A stretch of 64,000 nucleotides of DNA from Ensifer sp. IC3342 (lineage in GTDB: Bacteria > Pseudomonadota > Alphaproteobacteria > Rhizobiales > Rhizobiaceae). Shown in pieces: positions 32,360 through 42,253 of the stretch. The notes below the pieces were generated by a model. That model saw only the letters and a list, made by a program, of their open reading frames with translations, was not told the DNA's origin and searched no databases. A program made the translations under genes and the position numbers. The number at the start of each line of letters is the position of its first letter. The stretch's first letter is position 1. Location: NCBI RefSeq assembly GCF_020193655.1, contig NZ_JADYVE010000002.1, forward strand, positions 248,001 to 312,000, given 5' to 3'.

Positions 32360-34425
32360 CGACCCTCGCGATACCAGGTGGAAGAGATCAGGAAGAGCAG
32401 GGCGGCGAGTCCGAAGAGACCGCCGAACAGGGACAGAGAGTTGATGCCCTTCAGCACCGTCTCGTCCGTCATGCGCAGCGAGAGGCGCTCGTCGTCGGCC
32501 ACCCGGACTGCGCCACGCACCGGCAGGATCGAAGGAAGATCCACCGGGCCATCGGCATCCGCCAGCCGGCGCACGAGCCCCTTGGTTTTTTCCGCCCAGG
32601 GACGGAGCTTTTCCTCCGTGGAGATTGCCGCCTTGAATTCCGGCGCATCGACATTGCCGACATGGACGAGCGTCGTGAGCTCGTCATTGGCCACCTCGAA
32701 GAGGCCGGTCTCCGTCGTTTTGACTTCGGCCTTGTAGAGGCCCGGTTCGCGCTCGGTCAGAGTGATCTCGTCGGTCCTGCCCGACGGATAGGTAAGCGTC
32801 GCCTGGCCGGGATCGCCTTCGATCGTCTGCCGGGTAATTTCCAGCGTACGGCCGGAGGCGCGTGCGGTCAGTGCCTCTTCTTCGAGTGCCGGTTCCTGCA
32901 TCAGCCAGTGGGCCGTGCGCCGATAAAGCGAGACATGCGGTCCGCCGCCTTCAAAGCCGCGCGCCCACAGCCAGCCCTGGTCGGACAAAAGCATCGCGAC
33001 ACGCCCCTTGCCGACGCGGTTAAGGACGAGCAACGGCTTTCCGTCGGCCGCTTCCATCACCGTCTGCCCAAGCGGTCGGTCGACGTCGACGGTGCGGAAC
33101 CACCGGCCCCAGCTCGGCGGCTCGCTTGACGCGCCTTCGAGACCGCGCGTGACCGGATGCTTCTTTCCCTCCTCCGAGAGGCGAGGGAAGTAGGCCTTTT
33201 CATTCATGACGCCGGTGGGGGTCGCGGGCAGCACTGCCGAAAGCGGGGTGGCGGCAATCGAGTCGTCGCCGGCGTGTTCCGGGCCGGCGGCGATCAACAA
33301 GGCGCCGCCGTTCTGCACATATTGCGCGATGTTGTCGTAGTAGAGGATCGGCAGCACGCCGCGATGCTGATAGCGGTCGAAGATGATCAGGTCGAACTCG
33401 CTGATCTTGTCGACGAAGAGCTCGCGCGTCGGAAAGGCGATCAGCGAAAGCTCATTGATCGGGGTGCCATCCTGCTTTTCCGGGGGACGCAAAATGGTGA
33501 AATGAACGAGATCGACTGCCGCGTCGGACTTCAGCAGATTACGCCAGGCGCGCTCGCCCGCATGCGGCTCGCCGGAAACGAGGAGCACGCGCAGGTTTTC
33601 GCGAATGCCGTCGAGCACGTGGACGGCGCGGTTGTTGACCTCCGTCACTTCGCCGGCGAGCGGGTTCACCGCGAATTCGAGGATGTTGTTGCCGCCGCGC
33701 GGCACGGTGAAGCTGAACGGCACGTCGGTGCCCGGCTCGGCATGCTCCGTCGCGATCTCATTGCCATTGAGGCGGATCGTCACTTCAGCGCCACTGCCGG
33801 GAGCGGCGCCGTCGTCGACGACGCGGAAGGTCATCTTCTGCTGTTCACCGACGATGCCGAAGCGTGGTGCGCTGACGATTTCGATGCGCCGATCGAATTC
33901 ATTCGGCTTGCCGGTGATCAGGCCATGGACGGGCGCATCGAAGCCGAGCTTCTGATTGACGTCGGGAACGTCGTGGATTTGTCCGTCGGTGATGAAGACG
34001 GCGCCGCCGACCCGCGCCGGCGGCACGTCGGCAAGCGCTGTCGCCAATGCGCCGAAGAGCTTCGTCGAAGGTGCCTCGGTTTCGGCGCTATCCGCGGCCT
34101 CGACGACACGGGTCTCAATCTGCGGAAAACGGGAGAGGCGATCCTTGAGGTCGGCAAGCGCCCTGTCGGTCTGTTCGCGGCGGCCGTCATTTTCCTGACT
34201 TTGGCTGCGGTCGACGACGATCGCAACGATTGTCGAAAGCGGCTCGCGTTCCTCCTGGAAAACCGATGGATTGGCGATCGCCAGGCAGAACGCTGCCAGC
34301 GCCGCCGTCCTCAACCAGGCACCGCGAACGCGACGCCACAGGCCGAGCGCCGCGAGCGCGACCGCCGCAAGGATCAACGCCGCGAGATAGGGCCAGGGAA
34401 GAAATGGTGCAAAGTCGAGGGTCAT
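32356..34425 (-). CDS. Large membrane protein with class I GATase-like domain, moxR operon
   Basis: 689 residues from ATG 34425. Two N-terminal membrane helices (about 8-30 and 38-55), a von Willebrand-type segment (STIVAIVVDRSQSQEND; GGAVFITDGQIHDVPD) and a middle region resembling glutamine-amidotransferase-like domains (VLLVSGEPHAGERAWRNLL; YVQNGGALLIAAGPEHAGDD). A C-terminal membrane helix is at about 665-685. Periplasmic bulk is inferred. Position in a MoxR-DUF58 operon matches the R. leguminosarum RL3499-RL3502 type operon needed for envelope integrity. Confidence 0.75.
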   Translation of the reverse strand: MTLDFAPFLPWPYLAALILAAVALAALGLWRRVRGAWLRTAALAAFCLAIANPSVFQEEREPLSTIVAIVVDRSQSQENDGRREQTDRALADLKDRLSRFPQIETRVVEAADSAETEAPSTKLFGALATALADVPPARVGGAVFITDGQIHDVPDVNQKLGFDAPVHGLITGKPNEFDRRIEIVSAPRFGIVGEQQKMTFRVVDDGAAPGSGAEVTIRLNGNEIATEHAEPGTDVPFSFTVPRGGNNILEFAVNPLAGEVTEVNNRAVHVLDGIRENLRVLLVSGEPHAGERAWRNLLKSDAAVDLVHFTILRPPEKQDGTPINELSLIAFPTRELFVDKISEFDLIIFDRYQHRGVLPILYYDNIAQYVQNGGALLIAAGPEHAGDDSIAATPLSAVLPATPTGVMNEKAYFPRLSEEGKKHPVTRGLEGASSEPPSWGRWFRTVDVDRPLGQTVMEAADGKPLLVLNRVGKGRVAMLLSDQGWLWARGFEGGGPHVSLYRRTAHWLMQEPALEEEALTARASGRTLEITRQTIEGDPGQATLTYPSGRTDEITLTEREPGLYKAEVKTTETGLFEVANDELTTLVHVGNVDAPEFKAAISTEEKLRPWAEKTKGLVRRLADADGPVDLPSILPVRGAVRVADDERLSLRMTDETVLKGINSLSLFGGLFGLAALLFLISSTWYREGR

Positions 34426-34435
34426 CAAACAGTCC

Positions 34436-37246
34436 TCACTGACCGAGCCGCTCGAGCAGGGCGGGCACGTGCACCTGGTCGGCCTTGTAGTTGCCGGTCA
34501 GCATATACATCATGATATTGACACCGGAACGGAAAGCGTATTCGCGCTGCATTTCGTCTGGTGGAACCGTCGGCAGGAGCGCGACGCCATTCGTATCCAC
34601 GGCCCAAGCAGCGGCAAAGTCGTTGCCGGTGATCATGATCGGCGTGACGCCGTCTCCGGACCGGGCTGGCCGGTCGCTTGCCTCTTCGCGGTTGTCAAGT
34701 TGCGCCTCGATCCAGAGAGGGCTGCCGGTGTAGCGCCCTGGAAAATTCGTGAGCAGATAGAAGGCTTTGGTCAGCACATGGTCGGCCGGAACGGGCTCCA
34801 GCGGCGGAATGTCGAGGTTGGCCAGAATCGCCTGTAGCCGTTCCGTGTTCGGGCTCGTCCCGTTCGACGAGGCACCGAGCGAGGAGAACTGGTCACGCGT
34901 GTCGAAGAGCACCGTGCCGCCTGCGCGCATATAGGCGTCGATGCGGCTTACAGCCTGCGGGCTCGGCATCGGCGCATTGGCGGAGACCGGCCAATAGATG
35001 ATCGGATAAAGGCTGAGTTCGTCCTTGGAAATGTCGAGCCCGACGGGCGCACCCGGCTCGAGCGTCGTGCGATAGGTCAGGAAATCGGTGAGGCCCGCGA
35101 GACCGCGTTCGGAGAGACGGTCGACGTCGTCTTCCCCGGTGACGACATAGGCGAGATGGGTCGTATCGAGGCGCTCGAGGATACGTTGGTCATCCTGACG
35201 CGCGTCATCTGCAAGCGCCTGCGGAGGCAGGAGGACAAGGGTGCCGCACAGCATGAAGAGGGCCGCGGTGGCACTCCTTGCCATTCGCATCCGTGAAAAG
35301 GCTCCGCCCATGAATAGAACGATGACGGCGTCGGCAAGGAGCAGGAGCAGCGCCAGCGTCAAGAGGGCAGGTTTCAGCGACCAGCTTTCTTCGCCGGTCA
35401 GCCGTTCCGAGCTGTAAGGGCCTGCTGCCACCATGTCGATCTGTTTGAGTTCGGCGTTGCGCGGAAGCAGATTCAACGCCGTGAAGCCGTCTTCGGAGCC
35501 GTAGAGCCCTGGCGGGTTTTCCGGTGTTGCAAGCGGCGCCTTGCCGGGAACGACATGGAGCGGCCGCGCATTGCCGGTTTCGGCAACAAGGACGCCGTCG
35601 GCGTTCAGCAGCCGGTAGGGCGCCAGCGTCTGTGCCTGCGCCTTGCCTTCGCTCGCGACGCCGCCGCTGCGAGCGAGCTGCACGCTGCGGCGGAGCATTT
35701 CGACGAAATGCCCGGAGATCGGAAGGTTTGACCAGGTTGCCTCTGCACTGACATGGAAGAGGATGATGCGTCCCGACCCCTGAGCAGCCGTCGTCACCAG
35801 CGGCGTTCCGTCGGCGAGGTTTGCCCAGGTCCGCTCGGCCAGGTCAGCCGTAGGTTCTGCGAGGACCTGCCGCTTGACGAGAATGTCGGTAGGACGTGGC
35901 ATGCCGGCAAAGGGGCCGTTGGCAGGGTAGTCGGCGAGCGGCTGCGGCTCCGACCATGTCAGCGCCCCGCCAAGCGCCCGCTCACCCTGCCTCAGCGTCA
36001 CGGGGACGAGCGGATCATCGGCCGGTGCCGCCGCAAGCCGCGGCCCGGCAAAGCGAATCAGCGTACCGCCATTGTCGATCCACTTCTTCACGAGCGGGTA
36101 CATCTCTTCCGGTAGGCGGCCGATATCGGCCATGATCAGGACCGAAGGCCGTTGTTCGAGAAGTTCCGGAATGACAACCGCAAGATCGCTCTCGCGCGGC
36201 AAGACGAGATCGGCATAGGGAGCCAACGCCCGGTTGATGTAGTAGAGCGGCGACAGCAGTGGCTGGGAAAGATCGCGGGCCTCGCCGCTCAAGAGAGCGA
36301 CACGACGGCGGCGGAAACCATCGTCGAGCAGGTGGACGCTGCCTGCGGTCGCGGCGCCTTCGATGCCGATGCGGGCGAAATCGTTGCGCAGCTCGAAGGG
36401 CGCGGCGATCGTGCCCTTCGCAATCGCTTCACCGGGCGCGAAGTCGATCGCCCCATCGGCGATGGCACGGCCACGTGCGTCGTAAGCGACGATCGAAAGC
36501 GACCGGCGATCATCGGTTTTCAACCGGCTCGCCGTTACCGACATGCCGGCGTTTTCGTTGCTGCTGTTGGTAAGCGCTATCGCTTGACTGCCGTCAGCCT
36601 CGATCACCCGGAGGTTGGCGGCGCGAATTCCGGCGAGCGCCTCCATCGTCTTGCCGTCCGCTGTTTCGATGCCGTCCGTGACGAAGGCGAGCGTGCCGGG
36701 TGCGGCATCCTTGAAAGCCGTCCGCATCGCCGCGATCGCGGAGCGGCGATCGGCCGGAAGGGGTTCGGGCGATGCGGCAGCCAGACGGTTGCGCGCGGCC
36801 CCGGCCGATCCGGGCGTCGCATCATGCTGCCGATCGCCGGTGAAGACGATCGAGACGGCAAGGTCTCTCGCCTCCGCGTCGTCGATCAGCGCCGAGGCAG
36901 CCTCGATCCGTCGCTCCCAATCGGGCGCGGTCGCCCAGCTGTTGTCGATCAAGAGCGCCAGCGGTCCGGAGGAGGCGAGCGTGTTGCTGCGCGGATTGAA
37001 GACCGGATCGGCGATCGCGAAAATGACGGCGGTGGCCATCAGCATCCTGAGAAGGGTCAGCCACCACGGGCTCTTCGACGGGGTCTCCTCGCGCTTCAGA
37101 ACCGAGGCGAGAATGCGCAGCGGCGGAAAGACCTCGGCCGCCGGTCGCGGCGGCGTCATCCGCAAAAGCCACCAGATCACCGGCAGCGCGACAAGCGCGG
37201 CCAGCATGGCGGGATTGGCGAAGACGAAGGAAAGGCCGCCGATCAT
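34436..37246 (-). CDS. DUF4159/BatA-type large membrane protein
   Basis: 936 residues. N-terminal BatA-like segment (LSFVFANPAMLAALVALPVIWWLLR) with two helices (about 10-30, 62-80), then a VWA-like region (GPLALLIDNSWATAPDWERR; LAFVTDGIETADGKT), a glutamine-amidotransferase-like middle, two more helices (about 630-675), and a C-terminal DUF4159 domain from about 700 (LSLYPIIYWPVSANAP; GGTVLFDTRDQFSS). Its start overlaps the upstream DUF58 stop (ATGA). It probably works with MoxR and the DUF58 protein as an envelope-associated complex. Function is not known in detail. Confidence 0.8.
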   Translation of the reverse strand: MIGGLSFVFANPAMLAALVALPVIWWLLRMTPPRPAAEVFPPLRILASVLKREETPSKSPWWLTLLRMLMATAVIFAIADPVFNPRSNTLASSGPLALLIDNSWATAPDWERRIEAASALIDDAEARDLAVSIVFTGDRQHDATPGSAGAARNRLAAASPEPLPADRRSAIAAMRTAFKDAAPGTLAFVTDGIETADGKTMEALAGIRAANLRVIEADGSQAIALTNSSNENAGMSVTASRLKTDDRRSLSIVAYDARGRAIADGAIDFAPGEAIAKGTIAAPFELRNDFARIGIEGAATAGSVHLLDDGFRRRRVALLSGEARDLSQPLLSPLYYINRALAPYADLVLPRESDLAVVIPELLEQRPSVLIMADIGRLPEEMYPLVKKWIDNGGTLIRFAGPRLAAAPADDPLVPVTLRQGERALGGALTWSEPQPLADYPANGPFAGMPRPTDILVKRQVLAEPTADLAERTWANLADGTPLVTTAAQGSGRIILFHVSAEATWSNLPISGHFVEMLRRSVQLARSGGVASEGKAQAQTLAPYRLLNADGVLVAETGNARPLHVVPGKAPLATPENPPGLYGSEDGFTALNLLPRNAELKQIDMVAAGPYSSERLTGEESWSLKPALLTLALLLLLADAVIVLFMGGAFSRMRMARSATAALFMLCGTLVLLPPQALADDARQDDQRILERLDTTHLAYVVTGEDDVDRLSERGLAGLTDFLTYRTTLEPGAPVGLDISKDELSLYPIIYWPVSANAPMPSPQAVSRIDAYMRAGGTVLFDTRDQFSSLGASSNGTSPNTERLQAILANLDIPPLEPVPADHVLTKAFYLLTNFPGRYTGSPLWIEAQLDNREEASDRPARSGDGVTPIMITGNDFAAAWAVDTNGVALLPTVPPDEMQREYAFRSGVNIMMYMLTGNYKADQVHVPALLERLGQ

Positions 37247-38163
37247 AGCAGACCTCCATGCGTTGCCCGTCCAGGCATTCCGGAAAGATACATGTGCACG
37301 GCAACCAGCGCCTCGGAGGCGGGACGGTCGGTCCTATGCGGGATGAAGGTCCAGCCGAGGTGCCTGAGGCTCGAACCCAGGCTGTCGCGACGGGCGAGAT
37401 AGGCGCGCTGATAATCCTCCTGCAGGATCTCGGCGCGGCCGGCGGTGAGCTTTTCGCCGGTTTCCGGGTCGGTGAATTCGGTTCGCCCGGCATAGGGGAA
37501 GACTTCCTCCGCCGGGTCGGCGATCTCGACCATATGTCCACGGAAGCCGCGGCGTGCGAGCGGGGCAAGACGCTCCATCACCTTGTCGGCAGGGTCGAGA
37601 AAATCGCCGATCAGCACCAGATCGCTGGCGTTGCGGATCATGCTAGTCTCGGGCAGGCCCTCCGAAAGCGAGCTCAGCATGATCGCGGTTGCCAATCGTT
37701 CCGCGGCGTTGCGTGCCGAGACCGGTTCCATGACGCCGGGGCAGCCGATCCGTTCGCCGGAGCGGGCAAGAATTTCGGCAAGCGCCAGCATCAGCACGAG
37801 TGCACGGCTTTCCTTGGACACCGCGCCGAGCGTCGACTTGTACATCATCGAGGGCGATAGGTCTGCCCAAAGCCAGATCGTATGGGCTGCCTCCCATTCG
37901 CGGTCGCGGACATAGGTATGGTCGTCGCGGGCGGAGCGGCGCCAGTCGATGCGCGACAGACTTTCGCCTTCGCTATAGGGGCGGAACTGCCAGAAATTTT
38001 CGCCGATACCACGCTTGCGTCTGCCATGCCAGCCGGAGATCACCGTGTTGGCAATCCTGCGCGCTTCGACGAGGCAGTCCGGAACGAGCATTGCGCGCTG
38101 CTGGGCGCGCGAGAGGACTTCGCCGGAAGGGGTACGCGCGACAATGTGCCCGATGGAGGCCAT
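37243..38163 (-). CDS. DUF58 domain protein
   Basis: 306 residues. DUF58 signature RRKRGIGENFWQFRPYSEGESLSRIDWRRSARDDHTYVRDREWE (about residues 48-91), followed by a VWA-like fold with WADLSPSMMYKS and the C-terminal part. These proteins lie next to MoxR ATPases across bacteria, possibly as co-chaperone partners. Soluble. It overlaps the DUF4159 gene and lies 10 bp after moxR. Confidence 0.88.
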   Translation of the reverse strand: MASIGHIVARTPSGEVLSRAQQRAMLVPDCLVEARRIANTVISGWHGRRKRGIGENFWQFRPYSEGESLSRIDWRRSARDDHTYVRDREWEAAHTIWLWADLSPSMMYKSTLGAVSKESRALVLMLALAEILARSGERIGCPGVMEPVSARNAAERLATAIMLSSLSEGLPETSMIRNASDLVLIGDFLDPADKVMERLAPLARRGFRGHMVEIADPAEEVFPYAGRTEFTDPETGEKLTAGRAEILQEDYQRAYLARRDSLGSSLRHLGWTFIPHRTDRPASEALVAVHMYLSGMPGRATHGGLL

Positions 38164-38173
38164 ACACTAACCC

Positions 38174-39187
38174 TTAACCCTTGGCTCGTTTCACCAGGCC
38201 GGCGATAACGTCGCGCACGGTCATGCCTTCCGCACGGGCGGCGAAGGTGAGCGCCATGCGGTGTTGCAGCACGGGTTCGGCAAGGGCCAGGATATCGTCG
38301 GCAGAAGGCGCCAGGCGACCGTCATAGAGGGCGCGCGCGCGGGCGCACAGCATCAGGGCCTGGCCCGCGCGCGGACCCGGCCCCCAGGCGACGTTCTTGT
38401 CGGTGGTCGAATTGCCGTTGCCCGGGCGGGCAGAGCGCACGAGCGACAGGATGGCATCGACCACCTTCTCTCCGACCGGCATCTGGCGGATCAGACTCTG
38501 GATCTGCAGGAGGCGCTGAGCATCGATCACTGGTCGCGCTTCGGCTTCAGCGACGCCGGTCGTCTCCAGCAGGATTTGCCGTTCGGCAGCAAGTTCGGGG
38601 TAGCCGACATCGACCTGCATCAGGAAACGGTCGAGCTGCGCTTCCGGCAGGGGGTAGGTTCCCTCCTGCTCGAGCGGGTTCTGGGTCGCGAGCACATGGA
38701 ACGGCTGAGGCAGGTCCTTGCGGACGCCAGCAACGGTGATGTGATACTCCTGCATGGCCTGCAACAGCGCCGACTGCGTGCGCGGCGAGGCGCGGTTGAT
38801 CTCGTCCGCCATCAGCAGTTGCGTGAAGATCGGGCCGGGGACGAAACGGAACGACCGATAGCCCGCGGCATCCTGGTCCATCACTTCCGAGCCGAGAATA
38901 TCTGATGGCATAAGGTCGGGCGTGAACTGGATACGGCTGTTGTCGAGCCCGAGAACGGTACCAAGCGTGGCGACGAGCTTGGTCTTGGCAAGGCCCGGTA
39001 CGCCGACGAGCAGCGCATGGCCGCCCGACAGCACCGCGAGCAGCGTCTGCTCGACCACGCTTTCCTGGCCGAAGATTACCTTGCCGACTTCGGCTCGTAT
39101 GAGCGCGATCTCACCCAGTGCGGCTTCCGCGGCCGCGACGATTGCCTTTTCGTCGGCCGCATCGGTCGCGCTTTTCATAACACTCAT
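38174..39187 (-). CDS. MoxR-type AAA+ ATPase
   Basis: 337 residues. Walker A GVPGLAKTK, Walker B LLMADEINRASP, sensor 1 VLATQNPLEQEGTYPLPEAQLDRF and the sensor 2 region near the C-terminus. MoxR proteins act as chaperones for assembly of complexes with VWA proteins. First gene of an operon with DUF58, DUF4159-type and GATase-like membrane proteins and a GNAT. GGGAGAATTGCG precedes ATG 39187. Homologous operon RL3499-RL3502 in R. leguminosarum affects cell shape and envelope stability. Confidence 0.92.
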   Translation of the reverse strand: MSVMKSATDAADEKAIVAAAEAALGEIALIRAEVGKVIFGQESVVEQTLLAVLSGGHALLVGVPGLAKTKLVATLGTVLGLDNSRIQFTPDLMPSDILGSEVMDQDAAGYRSFRFVPGPIFTQLLMADEINRASPRTQSALLQAMQEYHITVAGVRKDLPQPFHVLATQNPLEQEGTYPLPEAQLDRFLMQVDVGYPELAAERQILLETTGVAEAEARPVIDAQRLLQIQSLIRQMPVGEKVVDAILSLVRSARPGNGNSTTDKNVAWGPGPRAGQALMLCARARALYDGRLAPSADDILALAEPVLQHRMALTFAARAEGMTVRDVIAGLVKRAKG

Positions 39188-39450
39188 CGCAATTCTCCCA
39201 GATCGTCGCTGCTGAACCGAATCGCCATTGCCTAATATTCAGTCCCAATTTTTCAATTTAGACCCTGGCGGACGGCTGACAAGCCGCCGTCAACGCACTA
39301 TGTCGTGAGCTTGCAGGACGCTCGCCGTGCGTCCCGCATGCTCGTTGATGCGGACGGAATGCCCAAAACCAGAGGCTGGAGCATCCCTCGCACACTCATC
39401 TGAACGCGTTATGCTTCAGAAGCAAGATCGGGACCAAACGGGACGGAACG

Positions 39451-40074
39451 ATGGCAGAAGCCAAGATTCAGCAAACGGGCGACGCGGCCGGTCTTGCCGC
39501 GCTGATTGCCCGCGCCGCCGGCGAAAGGGGCGGTGAAGCGCGCGGATTGCCGCCGGTCGACCGTTGGAATCCGCCGTTTTGCGGTGATATCGACATGGAA
39601 ATCCGCGGCGATGGAACGTGGTTCTACATGGGAACACCGATCGGTCGCCAGCCACTCGTCCGGCTGTTTTCCACCGTGCTCCGCAAGGACGAGGACGGCA
39701 AGACCTACCTCGTCACCCCAGTGGAAAAGGTCGGCATCCGCATTGCAGACGCTCCGTTCATCGCCGTGGAAATGAGCGTTACGAACGAGGAAGGCGAAAA
39801 TGTTCTGACGTTTCGCACCAATGTCGGCGACGTGGTGGAGGCAGGGCCGGAGCATCCCCTTCGCTTCGTCTTCCATGGCGAAAATCGCGAACTGAAACCC
39901 TACCTTCATGTGCGTGGGCTGCTTGAGGCACTCGTATCGAGGCCCGTCATGTACGACATTGTCGAACTGGGCGAAACTGTCGAGATCGATGGCGTCGACA
40001 TGTTCTGCGTCAAATCGTCCGGCGCGATCTTTCCGATTATGCCGGCGGCCGAGCTGGAAGCCCTGTCGCAATGA
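39451..40074 (+). CDS. DUF1285 family protein
   Basis: 207 residues, soluble. Conserved segments WNPPFCGDIDMEIRGDGTWFYMGTPIGRQPLVRLFSTVL and YLVTPVEKVGIRI fit DUF1285. Its function is unassigned; the fold is thought to resemble proteins involved in nucleotide handling. GGGACGGAACG precedes ATG 39451. It overlaps the next gene by 4 nt (ATGA), so the three-gene run to the CCA-type enzyme looks translationally coupled. Confidence 0.8.
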   Translation: MAEAKIQQTGDAAGLAALIARAAGERGGEARGLPPVDRWNPPFCGDIDMEIRGDGTWFYMGTPIGRQPLVRLFSTVLRKDEDGKTYLVTPVEKVGIRIADAPFIAVEMSVTNEEGENVLTFRTNVGDVVEAGPEHPLRFVFHGENRELKPYLHVRGLLEALVSRPVMYDIVELGETVEIDGVDMFCVKSSGAIFPIMPAAELEALSQ

Positions 40075-40703
40075 CAAATCATCCCTTTTCCGCCGATGAG
40101 TTCCGCCGCAGGGCGCTCGCCCAGACAGGTGGACCGATTGAGACAGCCTGGCGCGATCACGGCGATTTCCTGCTCAATCCGGGCATTGTGCCCTACCTCG
40201 AAACCCTCCATTTGAAGGACGCGGCCGTGCTTGTGCCGGTCGTCGACGACGGCGAAGACGCGAGCGTGATCTTTACGCAGCGGACGGCGACATTGCGCAA
40301 GCATTCGGGTCAGGTCGCCTTTCCGGGCGGGGCCGTCGATCCCGAGGACCAGTCCATCGAGGTTGCGGCGCTTCGCGAGGCACAGGAGGAGATCGGGCTC
40401 GACCCTCGCTTCGTCGAGACGATCGGCCGTCTGCCGCATTATATGGCCATGTCGGGCTTCCGCATTACGCCGGTGCTCGCGGTCGTGCAGCCGGGGTTCG
40501 AACTGGCGCCCAATCCGGAAGAGGTGGAAAGCGTGTTCGAAGTGCCGCTTTCTTTCTTGATGAACCCTGTCAACCACGGACGCGGACGCAGCCATTGGCA
40601 GGGTGCGGAGCGGCAATTCTATCGCATGCCCTACGGCGAGCGGAATATCTGGGGAATTACCGCGGGCATCGTCCGCATGCTCTACGAAAGGCTTTATGCA
40701 TGA
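40071..40703 (+). CDS. CoA pyrophosphatase-type Nudix hydrolase
   Basis: 210 residues. Nudix box GGAVDPEDQSIEVAALREAQEEIGL is preceded by the LRKHSGQVAFPGG extension that marks the NudL/UPF0035 CoA diphosphatase subgroup. It would hydrolyse CoA or its derivatives to 4'-phosphopantetheine and 3',5'-ADP. Both ends overlap neighbours by 4 nt. In rhizobia this gene sits between DUF1285 and the tRNA nucleotidyltransferase, as here. Confidence 0.88.
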   Translation: MTNHPFSADEFRRRALAQTGGPIETAWRDHGDFLLNPGIVPYLETLHLKDAAVLVPVVDDGEDASVIFTQRTATLRKHSGQVAFPGGAVDPEDQSIEVAALREAQEEIGLDPRFVETIGRLPHYMAMSGFRITPVLAVVQPGFELAPNPEEVESVFEVPLSFLMNPVNHGRGRSHWQGAERQFYRMPYGERNIWGITAGIVRMLYERLYA

Positions 40704-41962
40704 CTTCCGTTGCCGCTGAGGCGTGGTTTCAGGCTCCCTCGCTCCGGCGCGTTTTCGACGTACTGAACGTCGACGGCGGCGAGGTGCGCGTTGTCGGCGG
40801 CGCGATCCGCAACAGCCTCATGGGGCTGCCGGCCGGCGATGTCGACATGGCGACCACCTGGCCGCCGGAGGACGTCGCTGAACGGGCGAGGGCCGCGGGT
40901 ATCAAGGTCGTGCCGACCGGTGTCGACCATGGCACGGTCACCCTCGTCATCGACGGGACGCCATACGAAGTGACAACGCTGCGCCGCGACGTGGCAACCG
41001 ATGGCCGCCGCGCCGAAGTGGCCTTCGGGACCGATTGGCAGGCGGACGCGGAGCGCCGCGACTTTACGATCAATGCCCTCTACGCGGACAGCAAAGGCCG
41101 GATAATCGATCATGTCGGCGGCGTTGCCGATATCGAGAGCCGGACGCTGCGTTTCATCGGCAACGCTGCCGACCGCGTGCGGGAGGATTATCTGCGCATC
41201 CTGCGCTTCTTCCGGTTCTTCGCCTATTATGGCGCCGGCCGGCCTGACGCAGATGGGCTCCGGGCCTGCGCACAGGCGCGCGCAAAGCTCTCGACGCTTT
41301 CGGCGGAACGGGTCTGGTCCGAAACCAAGAAACTGCTCGCCGCGGATGATCCCGGCCGCGCGCTCCTGTGGATGCGTCAGGCGGGCGTGCTCACCGAAAT
41401 CCTGCCGGAGACCGAGAAATGGGGTATCGACGCCATTCCCGGCCTGATTGCCGCCGAGAAGGCATTCTCCTGGAAGCCGGACCCGCTGCTCAGGCTGGCG
41501 GCGATCGTTCCTCCGGATGCGGAACGGCTCGAGGCCATGGCAGCGCGATTGCGTCTGTCGAAGGCGGAGGCCGCCTATTTCGCGCGGTTTGCAACTGCGC
41601 CCGCGGTTCCCGCGACGCTCGCGGATGCGGCTCTCGACCGCCAGCTTTACCGTAATGGCGCCGAGGGCATCACGACGCGCCTGCGGCTTTCCCTGGCGTC
41701 CTCGCGCCGCCTGTCCGAAAACGATCCCGCGCTTCTTTCCGAGACGGCCGCGTTTCAGCGGCTCCTGTCGCGTGCGGAGAAGTGGCAGCGCCCCGTCTTT
41801 CCTTTGACCGGAGCTGATGTCCTGAAGGCGGGCATTCCGGCCGGTCCCAAGGTCGGCGAGGTGCTGTCCGAGCTCGAAAATTTCTGGATAGAGCGCAATT
41901 TCACCCCGTCCCGGGCAGCGCTCGCGGCCCGGCTGGAGGCGATGGTGCGCGACACCAAGTGA
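40700..41962 (+). CDS. CCA tRNA nucleotidyltransferase / poly(A) polymerase family protein
   Basis: 420 residues from ATG 40700. Class II nucleotidyltransferase head: GGAIRNSLMGLPAGDVDMATTW (Gly-Gly with catalytic DVD), a second motif TLRRDVATDGRRA, and the RRDFTINALY/RVREDYLRILRFFRFFA motifs that define template for CCA/poly(A) enzymes. Asn replaces the Asp usually found after Arg in GGxxRD. Adds CCA to tRNA 3' ends, or A-tails RNA; the two activities cannot be separated by eye. Overlaps the Nudix gene (ATGA). Confidence 0.9.
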   Translation: MTSVAAEAWFQAPSLRRVFDVLNVDGGEVRVVGGAIRNSLMGLPAGDVDMATTWPPEDVAERARAAGIKVVPTGVDHGTVTLVIDGTPYEVTTLRRDVATDGRRAEVAFGTDWQADAERRDFTINALYADSKGRIIDHVGGVADIESRTLRFIGNAADRVREDYLRILRFFRFFAYYGAGRPDADGLRACAQARAKLSTLSAERVWSETKKLLAADDPGRALLWMRQAGVLTEILPETEKWGIDAIPGLIAAEKAFSWKPDPLLRLAAIVPPDAERLEAMAARLRLSKAEAAYFARFATAPAVPATLADAALDRQLYRNGAEGITTRLRLSLASSRRLSENDPALLSETAAFQRLLSRAEKWQRPVFPLTGADVLKAGIPAGPKVGEVLSELENFWIERNFTPSRAALAARLEAMVRDTK

Positions 41963-42035
41963 CGTCGCTGGAGCGATGCCGCTCCGCGCTCCATCCCGAT
42001 TCGAAGACAGCAAAGAGGGTCTTGCCCCGCTCCGG

Positions 42036-42221
42036 TCAGGCGGCCTTGCTTTCGTCCACGATCCGAACCTTGATGTTGTCGATCATGTTCTCGCGGATAA
42101 TCGTTTCGCCATGGGTCACGCGCATGTGCTCCACAACACGACGGACGATTTCTGCATCATTGTCGGCGCGGGTGTGCCATTCACAACCCGGGACGAGCGA
42201 ACCGCATTCAAACAAGCGCAT
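42036..42221 (-). CDS. DUF1059 family small protein
   Basis: 61 residues from ATG 42221 (MRLFECGSLVPGCEWHTRAD), with a strong GGAAGGAG site. Cys residues near the start (ECGSLVPGC) and His in MRVTHG fit DUF1059, a family of about 60-residue proteins of unknown function that may bind metal. The longer upstream open frame lies in repeat DNA. Confidence 0.78.
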   Translation of the reverse strand: MRLFECGSLVPGCEWHTRADNDAEIVRRVVEHMRVTHGETIIRENMIDNIKVRIVDESKAA

Positions 42222-42253
42222 GGTGCTGCTCCTTCCTCTGCTGCTGGCTCGAC

